Below are positions 25,812 through 37,074 of a DNA stretch of 64,000 nucleotides, piece by piece. The notes under the pieces are model-generated. The model was not told where the DNA came from. It searched no databases and saw only the letters and a list, made by a program, of their open reading frames with translations. Position numbers and translations under genes: made by a program. Location: positions 124,001-188,000 of the forward strand of contig NZ_SUKC01000003.1 in the NCBI RefSeq assembly GCF_005047635.1, given 5' to 3'. The stretch is from Arthrobacter sp. CAU 1506 (lineage in GTDB: Bacteria > Actinomycetota > Actinomycetes > Actinomycetales > Micrococcaceae). Each line of letters starts with the position of its first letter. Position 1 is the stretch's first letter.

Positions 25812-25830
25812 TTAGGGACGCCTAACTAGC
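25812..25830. promoter_or_regulatory. Partial IdeR/DtxR-like box upstream of acnA
   Basis: The 19 bases TTAGGGACGCCTAACTAGC agree with the iron-box consensus TTAGGTTAGSCTAACCTAA at 12 of 19 positions, including TTAGG and CTAAC. It ends 50 bases before the acnA start, a sensible operator position for an iron-sulfur enzyme gene. The match is imperfect. Confidence 0.3.
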
Positions 25831-25880
25831 GGGTGGTTGCCGCCCGGACAAAGATAAAGTGTGGCGAGAGGAGTCCTGTT

Positions 25881-28739
25881 ATGAGTAATGTGGACAGCTT
25901 CGGTTCCAAAGGCGTCTTGAATGTCGCCGGTTCCGAATACGAAATTTTCCGGCTGAGTTCAGTAGAAGGTGCCGAGAGCCTTCCGTTCAGCCTCAAGGTC
26001 CTGCTGGAGAACCTGCTCCGCACCGAAGATGGTGCGAACATCACCGCGGACCACGTCCGCGCCCTGGCCGGTTGGAACCCCGACGCGCAGCCGGACACCG
26101 AAATCCAGTTCACCCCCGCCCGCGTGATCATGCAGGACTTCACCGGTGTTCCCTGTGTTGTGGACCTGGCCACCATGCGCGAGGCCGTCAAGGACCTTGG
26201 CGGCGATCCGAAGCGAGTGAACCCGCTGGCTCCGGCCGAGCTGGTCATCGACCACTCTGTGCAGATCGATGTGTTCGGCAACGCCAGCGCGCTGGAACGC
26301 AACATGGAGATCGAGTACCAGCGCAATGGTGAGCGCTACCAGTTCCTGCGCTGGGGCCAGACCGCGTTCGAAGACTTCAAGGTCGTCCCGCCGGGAACCG
26401 GCATCGTGCACCAGGTCAACATCGAGTACCTGGCCCGCACCGTGATGACCCGCGAGGTCGACGGCAAACTGCGCGCCTACCCGGACACCCTGGTTGGCAC
26501 CGACTCGCACACCACCATGGTCAACGGCTTGGGCGTGCTCGGCTGGGGCGTGGGCGGCATCGAGGCCGAGGCCGCCATGCTGGGCCAGCCGGTCTCCATG
26601 CTGATTCCGCGCGTTGTCGGCTTCAAGCTCACCGGCTCCATCCCGGCGGGCGCTACCGCCACCGACGTGGTGCTGACCATCACCGAAATGCTGCGCAAGC
26701 ACGGCGTGGTCGGCAAGTTCGTCGAGTTCTACGGTGAAGGCGTGGCCGCTGTGCCGCTGGCCAACCGTGCCACCATCGGCAACATGAGCCCGGAATTCGG
26801 CTCCACCGCCGCGATGTTCCCGATCGACGACGTGACCCTCGAGTACCTGCGCCTGACCGGCCGCTCCGAGGAGAACGTCGCCCTGGTCGAGGCCTACACC
26901 AAGGAACAGGGCCTCTGGCACGACCCGTCCCGCGAGCTGAAGTTCTCCGAGTACCTCGAGCTGGACCTGTCCACCGTGGTTCCCTCCATCGCCGGACCGA
27001 AGCGCCCGCAGGACCGGATCGAGCTGACCACGGCCAAGAACCAGTTCCGCAAGGATCTGCAGAACTACGTCGGCTCGGGCGACGAGGACGCGCTGGACGA
27101 GGCCCTCGAGGAGTCCTTCCCGGCATCGGACGTACCGGCTATGACGTCCACCGTCCGCCACGCTGCTGCCGCTCAAGCCGCCGCGCAGGCCGGCGACCGC
27201 CCCACCGGCGGTTCGGCCGCCCAGGGACGCCACGTTGCACTGCCCAGCGACGGCCGCCCCACCAAGCGCGTTCACGTCAGCATGGAAGACGGACGTGAGT
27301 TCGAGCTGGACCACGGTGCGGTCTCGATCGCATCGATCACCTCCTGCACGAACACCTCCAACCCCTCGGTGATGCTGGCTGCGGCCGTGCTGGCCCGCAA
27401 CGCGGTGGAGAAGGGCCTGGCCTCCAAGCCCTGGGTCAAGACCTCCATCGCCCCGGGTTCCAAGGTCGTCACCGACTACTACGAACAGTCCGGCCTGATC
27501 CCGTACCTGGAGAAGCTCGGCTTCTTCGTGGTCGGCTACGGCTGCGCCACCTGCATCGGCAACTCCGGCCCGCTGGAGCCGGAGATCTCGCAGGCTATCC
27601 AGGACAACGACCTCTCCATCACCTCGGTCCTGTCCGGCAACCGCAACTTCGAAGGCCGGATCAACCCGGACGTCAAGATGAACTACCTGGCGTCGCCGCC
27701 GCTGGTGGTCGCTTACGCTCTGGCCGGCACCATGGACTTCGACTTCGAGAAGCAGCCGCTGGGTCAGGACCCGGAGGGCAACGATGTGTTCCTGAAGGAC
27801 ATCTGGCCGAACCCGGTCGAAGTCCAGGAAGTCATCGACTCCTCGATCAACAAGGAGATGTTCGCCAAGGGCTACGAAGGTGTCTTCGAGGGCGACGAGC
27901 GCTGGAAGGCACTGGAGACCCCCGAGGGTGACACCTTCGCTTGGGATCCGAAATCCACCTACGTGCGGAAGCCACCGTACTTCGAGGGCATGAGCGCGCA
28001 GCCGGAGCCGGTTACGGACATCAGCGGCGCCCGCGTGCTGGCGAAGCTGGGCGACTCGGTCACCACCGACCACATCTCCCCGGCCGGTTCCTTCAAGTCG
28101 GACAGCCCGGCAGGTCGCTACCTGTTGGAGAACGGCGTGCAGCGCAAGGACTTCAACTCCTACGGTTCCCGCCGTGGCAACCACGAGGTGATGATCCGCG
28201 GAACCTTCGCGAACATCCGACTGCGCAACCAGCTGCTGGACAACGTGGAGGGCGGCTTTACCCGCGACTTCACCCAGACCGGTGGCCCGCAGGCCTACAT
28301 CTACGATGCGGCGATGAACTACCAGGCAGCCGGCACTCCGCTGGTGGTTCTGGCAGGCAAGGAGTACGGCTCCGGCTCGTCCCGCGACTGGGCGGCCAAG
28401 GGCACCGCGCTGCTGGGCGTCAAGGCCGTCATCGCCGAAAGCTTCGAGCGCATCCACCGCTCGAACCTGATTGGCATGGGCGTGCTCCCGCTGCAGTTCC
28501 CTGCCGGCGAATCCGCCACGTCGCTGGGCCTCACCGGCACGGAGACCTTCTCCATCGAGGGTGTGACCGCCCTGAACGACGGCACCACGCCGAAGACGCT
28601 GAAGGTCACCGCCACCGACGAGAGCGGCGCCGCCAAGAGCTTCGACGCCGTCGTGCGCATCGACACTCCAGGCGAAGCCGACTACTACCGCAACGGTGGC
28701 ATTCTGCAGTACGTGCTGCGCCAGATTTCGGCCAGCTAA
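25881..28739 (+). CDS. acnA: Aconitate hydratase A
   Basis: 952 residues, large as in other actinobacterial AcnA/IRP1-type aconitases. It isomerises citrate to isocitrate in the TCA cycle. The [4Fe-4S] ligands are Cys489 (SCTNTSNP) and Cys555/Cys558 ([10 protein letters not shown]). [12 protein letters not shown] and the C-terminal swivel with [12 protein letters not shown] supply substrate contacts. A hydrophilic insertion around residues 400-460, rich in Ala, Gly and Asp, is typical of the actinobacterial type. The ATG at 25881 has AGAGGAG upstream and gives [11 protein letters not shown], the family start. Confidence 0.97.
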   Translation: MSNVDSFGSKGVLNVAGSEYEIFRLSSVEGAESLPFSLKVLLENLLRTEDGANITADHVRALAGWNPDAQPDTEIQFTPARVIMQDFTGVPCVVDLATMREAVKDLGGDPKRVNPLAPAELVIDHSVQIDVFGNASALERNMEIEYQRNGERYQFLRWGQTAFEDFKVVPPGTGIVHQVNIEYLARTVMTREVDGKLRAYPDTLVGTDSHTTMVNGLGVLGWGVGGIEAEAAMLGQPVSMLIPRVVGFKLTGSIPAGATATDVVLTITEMLRKHGVVGKFVEFYGEGVAAVPLANRATIGNMSPEFGSTAAMFPIDDVTLEYLRLTGRSEENVALVEAYTKEQGLWHDPSRELKFSEYLELDLSTVVPSIAGPKRPQDRIELTTAKNQFRKDLQNYVGSGDEDALDEALEESFPASDVPAMTSTVRHAAAAQAAAQAGDRPTGGSAAQGRHVALPSDGRPTKRVHVSMEDGREFELDHGAVSIASITSCTNTSNPSVMLAAAVLARNAVEKGLASKPWVKTSIAPGSKVVTDYYEQSGLIPYLEKLGFFVVGYGCATCIGNSGPLEPEISQAIQDNDLSITSVLSGNRNFEGRINPDVKMNYLASPPLVVAYALAGTMDFDFEKQPLGQDPEGNDVFLKDIWPNPVEVQEVIDSSINKEMFAKGYEGVFEGDERWKALETPEGDTFAWDPKSTYVRKPPYFEGMSAQPEPVTDISGARVLAKLGDSVTTDHISPAGSFKSDSPAGRYLLENGVQRKDFNSYGSRRGNHEVMIRGTFANIRLRNQLLDNVEGGFTRDFTQTGGPQAYIYDAAMNYQAAGTPLVVLAGKEYGSGSSRDWAAKGTALLGVKAVIAESFERIHRSNLIGMGVLPLQFPAGESATSLGLTGTETFSIEGVTALNDGTTPKTLKVTATDESGAAKSFDAVVRIDTPGEADYYRNGGILQYVLRQISAS

Positions 28740-28761
28740 GCACCGCTGAGTGCGTGAGCAC

Positions 28762-28797
28762 AAGGGCGGGCGTTCGGGAATCCGGACGCCCGCCCTT
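28762..28797 (+). terminator. Intrinsic terminator of acnA
   Basis: A 12-base perfect stem, AAGGGCGGGCGT with ACGCCCGCCCTT, around a 12-base loop, 22 bases after the acnA stop. GC-rich stem, no T-run. Confidence 0.75.
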
Positions 28798-28967
28798 GGC
28801 GCATCCCGGCCCGTCTCCTGGGATCTCGTGCGACCCAAGCCCGGCCTGCACGGACAGCCGGGGACGGGTCGGCGGTTGTGTGTGCACCCTCGCATCGGCT
28901 GAACGGGAGGTGCAGGATGGATGGCGGTAGGATTAACCGACGCTTTGTGAAGGAAAGGACCTGCTCT

Positions 28968-30953
28968 GTGGGATTGCTTGAGACCATCCGCGAGCCGCGC
29001 GACCTCCGCCGGATCGACATGGTCCAGATGCAGGGCCTGGCCCAGGAGATCCGCCAGTTCCTGATCACCAACGTCGCACAGACCGGCGGCCATCTGGGCC
29101 CCAACCTGGGCGTTGTCGAACTGACTCTGGGCATCCACCGGGTGTTTGACTCCCCACACGACAGCATCGTTTTTGACACCGGCCACCAGTCCTACGTGCA
29201 TAAATTGGTCACCGGACGGCAGGACTTCGCAACGCTCCGGCAGCAGGACGGCCTGGCGGGCTACCCGGACCGCGCCGAATCGGTGCACGACATCGTGGAA
29301 AGTTCGCACGCGTCGTCGTCGTTGTCCTGGGCCGACGGAATTTCCCGTGCCCGCCAGCTGACCGGCGAAGGCGACCGCTACGTCGTCGCCGTGGTGGGCG
29401 ACGGCGCCCTGACCGGCGGCATGGCCTGGGAAGCCGTCAACAACATCGCCGCGGACCGGGATCGGCGCGTGGTGATCGTGGTCAACGACAACGGGCGCTC
29501 GTATGCGCCGACCATCGGCGGACTGGCCGACCAACTGGCTGCGCTGCGCCGGACCACCATCGACCGGGTCCGCACCCACCGTGCCTACGAAGGCACCCTC
29601 GACTGGTGGAAACGAAAGCTGCAGTCGGGCGGGCCGCTGGGCCAATTCGCCTACAAGAGCCTGCACGCCACCAAGAAGGGCATCAAGGACTGGTGGGCGC
29701 CGCAGGGCCTGTTCGAAGACCTCGGCATGAAGTACATCGGCCCGATCGACGGGCACGACCTGGAAGCGGTCGAAGCGGCGCTGTCCCAGGCCAAGAACTA
29801 CAGCGGGCCGGTGATTGTCCACGCGATGACCGAGAAGGGCCGAGGCTACGCGCCCGCCCGTGCCCATGAAGCGGACCAGTTCCACGCCGTGGGCGTGATC
29901 GATCCGGAGACCGGCGAGCCGGTGGAGTCCGGTGGCCGGAAGTCCTGGACCTCCGTCTTCGCGGACGAGATTGCCGATATTGCCGACGAACGCCGGGACA
30001 TTGTCGGTATCACCGGTGCCATGCTGATTCCGGTGGGTCTGCAGAAGTTCGCGTCCAAGCATCCGGAGCGGGTCTTCGACGTCGGGATCGCGGAGCAGCA
30101 TGCCCTGACCAGCGCCGCCGGAATGGCCTACGGTGGGCTGCACCCGGTGGTGGCCCTCTATGCCACCTTCCTGAACCGTGCCTTCGACCAGCTGCTGATG
30201 GACGTCGCCCTGCACAAGGCCGGCGTCACTGTGGTGCTGGACCGTGCCGGGGTGACCGGGCCGGACGGCCCCAGCCACCATGGCATGTGGGACATGGCGC
30301 TGCTCCAGGTTGTGCCGGGCCTGCACCTGGCTGCACCGCGGGATGCCGCCCGGCTGAAGGAAGAGCTGCGCGAGGCGGTAGCCGTCAGCGACGCGCCCAC
30401 TGTGGTCCGCTTCTCCAAGGGATCCGTGGGGCCGGACGTCGAGGCCATCGAGCGGCTCAAGGACGGGGTGGACGTTCTCGCCCGCCGGCCATCGGGCGGA
30501 ACCATGCCGATGGAAAACGACGTGCTGATCGTCAGCGTAGGTGCGATGAGCGAGTTGGCGCTGGACGTTTCCGACCGCCTGGGCGCCCAGGGCATCAGCT
30601 CCACCGTGGTGGACCCGCGCTGGGTGCTGCCGGTGGCGCCGTCGCTGGTAGGGCTCGCGGCGCGGCACCGGATCGTCGTCGTGATTGAGGACGGCGTCAA
30701 GGCTGGCGGCGTGGGATCACGGATCCGCCAGGAGATGCGCGCCGCCGGAGTGGACACCGCGCTGAACGAGGTGGGGCTCCCTGTCGAGTTCCTGGCCCAC
30801 GGAACGCGGGCCGAAGTGCTGGAACGAGTTGGCCTGACCGCACAGCAGGTGGCCCAAGACACGGTCGCGCAGGTGCTGGGCACCAAGGTGCCGTTCGCCC
30901 GCCCGCTGCCGGGCCAGGAATTGCCGACCGGCCAGATACCCAAGATCCAGTGA
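28968..30953 (+). CDS. dxs: 1-deoxy-D-xylulose-5-phosphate synthase
   Basis: 661 residues. It condenses pyruvate and glyceraldehyde 3-phosphate with thiamine diphosphate, the first step of the MEP isoprenoid pathway. His42 and His73 ([12 protein letters not shown]), the ThDP motif GDGALTGG (144-151) with Asn158/159, the catalytic Glu376 in GIAEQHALT and the substrate loop [15 protein letters not shown] are present. The GTG at 28968 has AAAGGA upstream; a TAGGAT -10 box lies near 28928. Its stop overlaps the next gene as GTGA. Confidence 0.96.
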   Translation: MGLLETIREPRDLRRIDMVQMQGLAQEIRQFLITNVAQTGGHLGPNLGVVELTLGIHRVFDSPHDSIVFDTGHQSYVHKLVTGRQDFATLRQQDGLAGYPDRAESVHDIVESSHASSSLSWADGISRARQLTGEGDRYVVAVVGDGALTGGMAWEAVNNIAADRDRRVVIVVNDNGRSYAPTIGGLADQLAALRRTTIDRVRTHRAYEGTLDWWKRKLQSGGPLGQFAYKSLHATKKGIKDWWAPQGLFEDLGMKYIGPIDGHDLEAVEAALSQAKNYSGPVIVHAMTEKGRGYAPARAHEADQFHAVGVIDPETGEPVESGGRKSWTSVFADEIADIADERRDIVGITGAMLIPVGLQKFASKHPERVFDVGIAEQHALTSAAGMAYGGLHPVVALYATFLNRAFDQLLMDVALHKAGVTVVLDRAGVTGPDGPSHHGMWDMALLQVVPGLHLAAPRDAARLKEELREAVAVSDAPTVVRFSKGSVGPDVEAIERLKDGVDVLARRPSGGTMPMENDVLIVSVGAMSELALDVSDRLGAQGISSTVVDPRWVLPVAPSLVGLAARHRIVVVIEDGVKAGGVGSRIRQEMRAAGVDTALNEVGLPVEFLAHGTRAEVLERVGLTAQQVAQDTVAQVLGTKVPFARPLPGQELPTGQIPKIQ

Positions 30954-31501
30954 GCAGGCGCATCCCGGCCCAGGCTCAGCCGGGCGACATGGTGGTGTTC
31001 CGCAACTGGAAATACAACCGCAGTGCGCACTGGCTGGTGCCCGGGACTTACCTGGGATCGGACTCGTACGGCGACTGGATTTTCCAGCCAGCCGGCTCCT
31101 TGGTGGCCCGGCCAGGCGTCGCTTTCTTCGCCGAATCCGATGCCGTGCAGTTGCTGCCCCGCGAGGGCGACTTTGTGGCGACGTTCTACGACGATACCTA
31201 TCCCGGGGACTTTCGCATCTACATTGACCTGGCTACCGGCATCCGGGTGGACCCGCTGCTGCCGGCCGGATGGGAAGTCCAGGTCACGGACATGGACCTG
31301 GACGTGATCCGCTCGGTCACGGGCCGCGTATACGTTGACGACGAGGACGAGTTCGCCGAGCATCGCGTGTCGATGGACTATCCGGAAGCGCTGGCCGAAC
31401 AGATACAGGCCAGCTGCCGCGCGCTTTACGAGCAGGTTTTGGCAGAGGCCGCGCCGTTCGATGGAACGGCGCTGACGTGGTTGAACAAAGGACGGACATG
31501 A
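30950..31501 (+). CDS. DUF402 domain protein (nucleoside tri/diphosphatase-like)
   Basis: 183 residues. The DUF402 core is visible: [13 protein letters not shown], then [21 protein letters not shown], which hold the acidic metal ligands of characterised Gram-positive relatives that hydrolyse nucleoside di- and triphosphates. The start GTG overlaps the dxs stop by four bases and its own stop overlaps the next ATG, so three genes are chained. Substrate and link to isoprenoid synthesis are unknown. Confidence 0.8.
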   Translation: MSRRIPAQAQPGDMVVFRNWKYNRSAHWLVPGTYLGSDSYGDWIFQPAGSLVARPGVAFFAESDAVQLLPREGDFVATFYDDTYPGDFRIYIDLATGIRVDPLLPAGWEVQVTDMDLDVIRSVTGRVYVDDEDEFAEHRVSMDYPEALAEQIQASCRALYEQVLAEAAPFDGTALTWLNKGRT

Positions 31502-32079
31502 GTTTTCTTCGGGTCTACAAGAAGAACGACGACGGCGCGCTGGTCTTTCGCGAGGCGTGGTTCGACGAAGACTACGGACAGTTCGTGGTCAACCACGGAA
31601 CGGTCGGCCACCAGAGCACCGCACAGGACAGCAAGAATGTCACGACGGAGGGCGCCGAGTCGCTGATGGACGCCTTTGCTGCCCAATGCACCCAGGACGG
31701 TTATGCGGAGCTGACGCCGGGGGAGCAGTCCTGGGTGGTGGCCCAGTACGCGTTGAAGACGGCCGCCGGCAGCGAACGCGACCGCTACCTGGAAGACAAG
31801 GCCAAACGCACCATTACCGAGTACTTCGCCTGGCGCGGGCTCGGCACCGTGGAGAAGACCGAGTTTGTCCCGCACAAGCTCAACATCTACGTGATGGCTC
31901 CGGACGCGGCCAAAGCCGTGGCGGGCCTGAAGGTCTGCCTCCGCGAAGCCAAACTGGACTACACCAAGCTCAGCATCGGGGTTGCCCCGCACGACAATCT
32001 CGCCGCCGTGAAGCAAAAGCATCCTCTGCCGGCCAAGGCAGCCTTCAGCCTAGGCTGGCCCAGATACCCGGCACTGTGA
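31498..32079 (+). CDS. Conserved hypothetical protein with WGR-like N-terminus
   Basis: 193 residues. The first 40 residues (RVYKKNDDG, then EAWFDEDYGQFVVNHGTVG) have the strand pattern and central aromatic/Gly features of a WGR-like domain. The rest contains FVPHKLNIYVMAPDA and a hydrophobic helix pair. I do not recognise a family with confidence and see no signal peptide or catalytic motif. It overlaps the DUF402 gene as ATGA and is probably cotranscribed with dxs. Confidence 0.65.
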   Translation: MSFLRVYKKNDDGALVFREAWFDEDYGQFVVNHGTVGHQSTAQDSKNVTTEGAESLMDAFAAQCTQDGYAELTPGEQSWVVAQYALKTAAGSERDRYLEDKAKRTITEYFAWRGLGTVEKTEFVPHKLNIYVMAPDAAKAVAGLKVCLREAKLDYTKLSIGVAPHDNLAAVKQKHPLPAKAAFSLGWPRYPAL

Positions 32080-32139
32080 TTGACACTGCCGCGCTGACAT
32101 CGGCACGCGTCACTGGTGCCGGCAGCTCGCAGCGGGGCG

Positions 32140-32718
32140 CTACGCCGGCGTTGCCGGAACAATGCCGGCGGCGAGGGCAGCTTCGCGGTACACCGCGGCC
32201 AGCGTCGCCACGTTGTGGTGGGCGTTGAGGCCGCTCGGATTCGGCACCGCCCAGAGCTCGGCCCCGGTGATCCGCTCCGGCTGGCGGCCCAGCTGCGCCT
32301 TCGGTTGCCCAAAGCCCACCCGGTAGGCCGTCACTCCTGCCACCGCCACTACCCGCGGACCCAGCTCTTCGATCATCCCCTCGAGCCGCCGGGCTCCGGT
32401 CCGCAGCTCGTCGGCTTCCAATTCGTCCGCCCTGGCCGTGGCCCGCGGGACGATATTGGTGATGCCGACGCCGCGCGCGATCAGGTGGTTCCGGTCCTCC
32501 TCCGCCATCCCGTCGCCGGCGCGGATCGGGTATTCGGTGATGCCGGCGGCTGCCAGGGCGGGATAGAACCGGTTGCCGGGCCGGGCGAAATGCGAACCGG
32601 TGGCAGCCGACCACAGGCCGGGATTGATGCCGACGAACAGCAGGCGCAGGCCCGGGCCCAGCAGGTCGGGCACAAGTGCGTTCTGGAAGCTGAGCAGTTC
32701 GGTCCGGGAGAAAGCCAC
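32140..32718 (-). CDS. mug: Mismatch-specific (G/U, G/T) DNA glycosylase, Mug/TDG family
   Basis: 192 residues. The uracil-DNA-glycosylase-fold motifs GINPG (about residues 30-34) and NPSGLNAHH (about 160-168) match Mug. The enzyme excises uracil or thymine opposite guanine in base excision repair. The start is GTG at 32718; no ribosome-binding site is clear. It faces the dxs-linked genes head-on, and the next gene on the same strand starts further right, so it is probably transcribed alone. Confidence 0.88.
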   Translation of the reverse strand: MAFSRTELLSFQNALVPDLLGPGLRLLFVGINPGLWSAATGSHFARPGNRFYPALAAAGITEYPIRAGDGMAEEDRNHLIARGVGITNIVPRATARADELEADELRTGARRLEGMIEELGPRVVAVAGVTAYRVGFGQPKAQLGRQPERITGAELWAVPNPSGLNAHHNVATLAAVYREAALAAGIVPATPA

Positions 32719-32843
32719 CCCACCACTGTGCCACGCGGTCGTGGCACAGGGCCGTACAGCGCTGCCGGCCCCTTAACGTGCGGCCGGTCCGTTGCCGCTT
32801 GCGCTGCCGGCACCTGGCCGAGCAACCGGCCGGTACCTCCGCG

Positions 32844-33263
32844 TCAGGTGTAGAGGAGCATGGCGTCGGCGGATGCTCCGAGGTCGGTGAAACCCCGTGA
32901 TTCGTAGAGCCTGCGGCCGGGTGGGTCTGCCGTGAGGCTGACGTAAGCTCCGCGCGGCGCGCGGGTGCGGATATCGTCCAACAAGCTGTCGAGCACAGCA
33001 CCGCCAATACCGCAGCGTTGGTGTTCCGGCAGGGTGGTCATATCGGCGATCAGGAAGTACCAGCCGCCATCTCCGATGATGCGGCCCATCCCGACAGCCT
33101 GGCCGTCCGGACCCAGCACCTGCCGGAATGACCATGAACCCGCGATCGCCGCTGCCGCCTGCTCCGGAGTCCTGTGCGAAAGTCCGCTGCCTGTCCTGAC
33201 TCTGATGTAGTCATCGACGGTGGGAGGAGTAGCAACGAGCTGATAGGGAGAGCGAAGTGGCAC
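32844..33263 (-). CDS. GNAT-family N-acetyltransferase
   Basis: 139 residues. The acetyl-CoA loop is QRCGIGGAVLDSL (about residues 77-89) after the strand YFLIADMTTLPE, and the C-terminal strand is LYESRGFTDLGAS. This is a small single-domain GNAT; the acceptor cannot be predicted. The GTG at 33263 lies six bases after a TAAACT box on the minus strand, so it is likely leaderless, which fits the lack of a ribosome-binding site. Confidence 0.85.
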   Translation of the reverse strand: MPLRSPYQLVATPPTVDDYIRVRTGSGLSHRTPEQAAAAIAGSWSFRQVLGPDGQAVGMGRIIGDGGWYFLIADMTTLPEHQRCGIGGAVLDSLLDDIRTRAPRGAYVSLTADPPGRRLYESRGFTDLGASADAMLLYT

Positions 33264-33269
33264 CCGACC

Positions 33270-33275
33270 AGTTTA
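33270..33275 (-). promoter_or_regulatory. -10 box (TAAACT) for leaderless GNAT transcript
   Basis: TAAACT on the minus strand with six bases to the GTG start. Confidence 0.45.
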
Positions 33276-33354
33276 GGCGGTCGGTGCCCGGCTCTTGACA
33301 GCCGGCCGCTGGAGGACCGGCTGCCCACCCGGCGAATCGGCGGCATGCACGCGA

Positions 33355-33385
33355 AAGGCCCGGCACCCTGGGGGCGCCGGGCCTT
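33355..33385 (-). terminator. Intrinsic terminator downstream of argG
   Basis: Ten-base perfect arms AAGGCCCGGC and GCCGGGCCTT with an 11-base loop, 42 bases beyond the argG stop. Confidence 0.7.
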
Positions 33386-33426
33386 AGCTGTGGTCCTCGC
33401 GACGTTCTCGCGTCGGACCGGACGGA

Positions 33427-35972
<2,546 letters not shown>

Positions 35973-35973
35973 T

Positions 35974-36019
35974 ATCCAGGCCAGCGGGAGCAGCCGGAGC
36001 GCGGGCCTGGATCCAGGCC
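35974..36019. repeat. Inverted repeat and 16-base palindrome after aldo/keto reductase
   Basis: ATCCAGGCC at 35974-35982 pairs with GGCCTGGAT at 36004-36012, and that second arm is itself half of the perfect 16-base palindrome GGCCTGGATCCAGGCC (36004-36019). Alternative hairpins are therefore possible directly after the stop codon. Confidence 0.6.
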
Positions 36020-36033
36020 TTTGATGTCTCCTG

Positions 36034-36068
36034 GTGTTACGCCCGCCGCGGGATGACGGGCGTAACAC
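36034..36068 (+). terminator. Intrinsic terminator after aldo/keto reductase
   Basis: A 12-base perfect stem, GTGTTACGCCCG with CGGGCGTAACAC, around an 11-base loop. Confidence 0.75.
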
Positions 36069-36197
36069 AAGCACCGACGCCCCGGGAGGGGCAAGATATA
36101 GCCATGGGCGGCCGCAAAGTCGCGGGCGCCGACCTACCGCCGCTTGACCTTCCGTTCCTCGCACCCAGCAGCCATTGTGCGTTGGAGGTGGTCTGCC

Positions 36198-36989
36198 GTG
36201 ACGAAAGTGACGTCCATGAGCCAACTGACTGACCTGCTCTCCTCGCTGTCCACCGGGCGGATCGAGCTGATCGACCTGACCAACAAGCTGTCCGCCCAGA
36301 CGCCCACGCTGCGGCTGCCGGACCCGTTCGCCAACCTGATCGACTTCAGCCTCGAAGAGATCGCGGCCTATGACGATCGCGGCCCGATGTGGAAGCACCA
36401 GAACATCCACACCGGCGAGCACATCGGCACGCACATTGATGCGCCCATCCACTGGGCCACCGGCCGTGACGGCGACGACGTCGCCGAGTTGCCGTTGCCG
36501 CGGTTGGTGGGCCCCGCCGTCGTGCTGGATTTCTCCGCCGAAGCGGCCGCGGACCCGGATTTCCTGCTGGACGTCCACCATGTCCGGGCCTGGGAAGAGC
36601 ATCACGGCCCCATCCCGGAGAACGCGTGGGTGCTCTTCCGCACCGGCTGGGATGCGTACGCCCAGGACCAAGAGAAGTTCCTTAACGCGGACGACGCCGG
36701 TTCCCACACGCCGGGCTTCACCGTTGAGTGCGCGCGGTGGCTGGCCGAGGAGACGAAAATTTCCGGAGTCGGCGTGGAGACGGTCGGCATCGACGCCGGC
36801 AACGCCGGTGCGCTGGACCCGATCTTCCCGATGCACCACTACCTGATGGGCAACAACAAGTACGGCATCACCTCGCTGCAGAATCTGGCGCAGCTGCCCA
36901 CCACGGGCGCGGTCATCGTGGTGGCGCCGCTGCCGATTGTCGGCGGCACGGGCAGCCCGGCCCGGATCTTCGCCATGGTGGAGCGCTAA
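36198..36989 (+). CDS. Cyclase-family metal-dependent hydrolase (kynurenine formamidase/isatin hydrolase-like)
   Basis: 263 residues. The metal-binding signature HIGTHIDAPIH (near residue 95) is the HxGTHxDxPxH of the cyclase family, which includes KynB and isatin hydrolase. VLFRTGWD and VGVETVGIDAGNAG are further family blocks. It should hydrolyse a cyclic amide, lactone or formamide. I use the GTG at 36198 because GGAGGTGG is well placed before it; ATG at 36216 is the alternative. It is followed at once by a ThDP enzyme gene, probably the next step of the same route. Confidence 0.82.
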   Translation: MTKVTSMSQLTDLLSSLSTGRIELIDLTNKLSAQTPTLRLPDPFANLIDFSLEEIAAYDDRGPMWKHQNIHTGEHIGTHIDAPIHWATGRDGDDVAELPLPRLVGPAVVLDFSAEAAADPDFLLDVHHVRAWEEHHGPIPENAWVLFRTGWDAYAQDQEKFLNADDAGSHTPGFTVECARWLAEETKISGVGVETVGIDAGNAGALDPIFPMHHYLMGNNKYGITSLQNLAQLPTTGAVIVVAPLPIVGGTGSPARIFAMVER

Positions 36990-37074
36990 AGCCGGCGCTG
37001 CCGCACGTCGGCCAGCCCACCTTCCGCCTTCAGCTTCACACACCGTGAAGCTTCATCGTGAAAGAGAGTGCCGC

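Larger units (their letters stand above)
25524..25880. other. Intergenic region between RNA methyltransferase gene and acnA
   Basis: 357 bases. It begins with a 12-base tandem repeat, continues through 25605-25800 without a recognisable gene, and ends with a partial IdeR-like box and the acnA ribosome-binding site. The acnA promoter must lie here; TAAAGT near 25854 is one weak -10 candidate. Confidence 0.6.

Noticed and set aside
25959-30668. A 1569-codon open frame on the minus strand
   Set aside because: It is antisense to acnA and dxs, both certain, and its composition is that of the complementary strand of high-GC genes.
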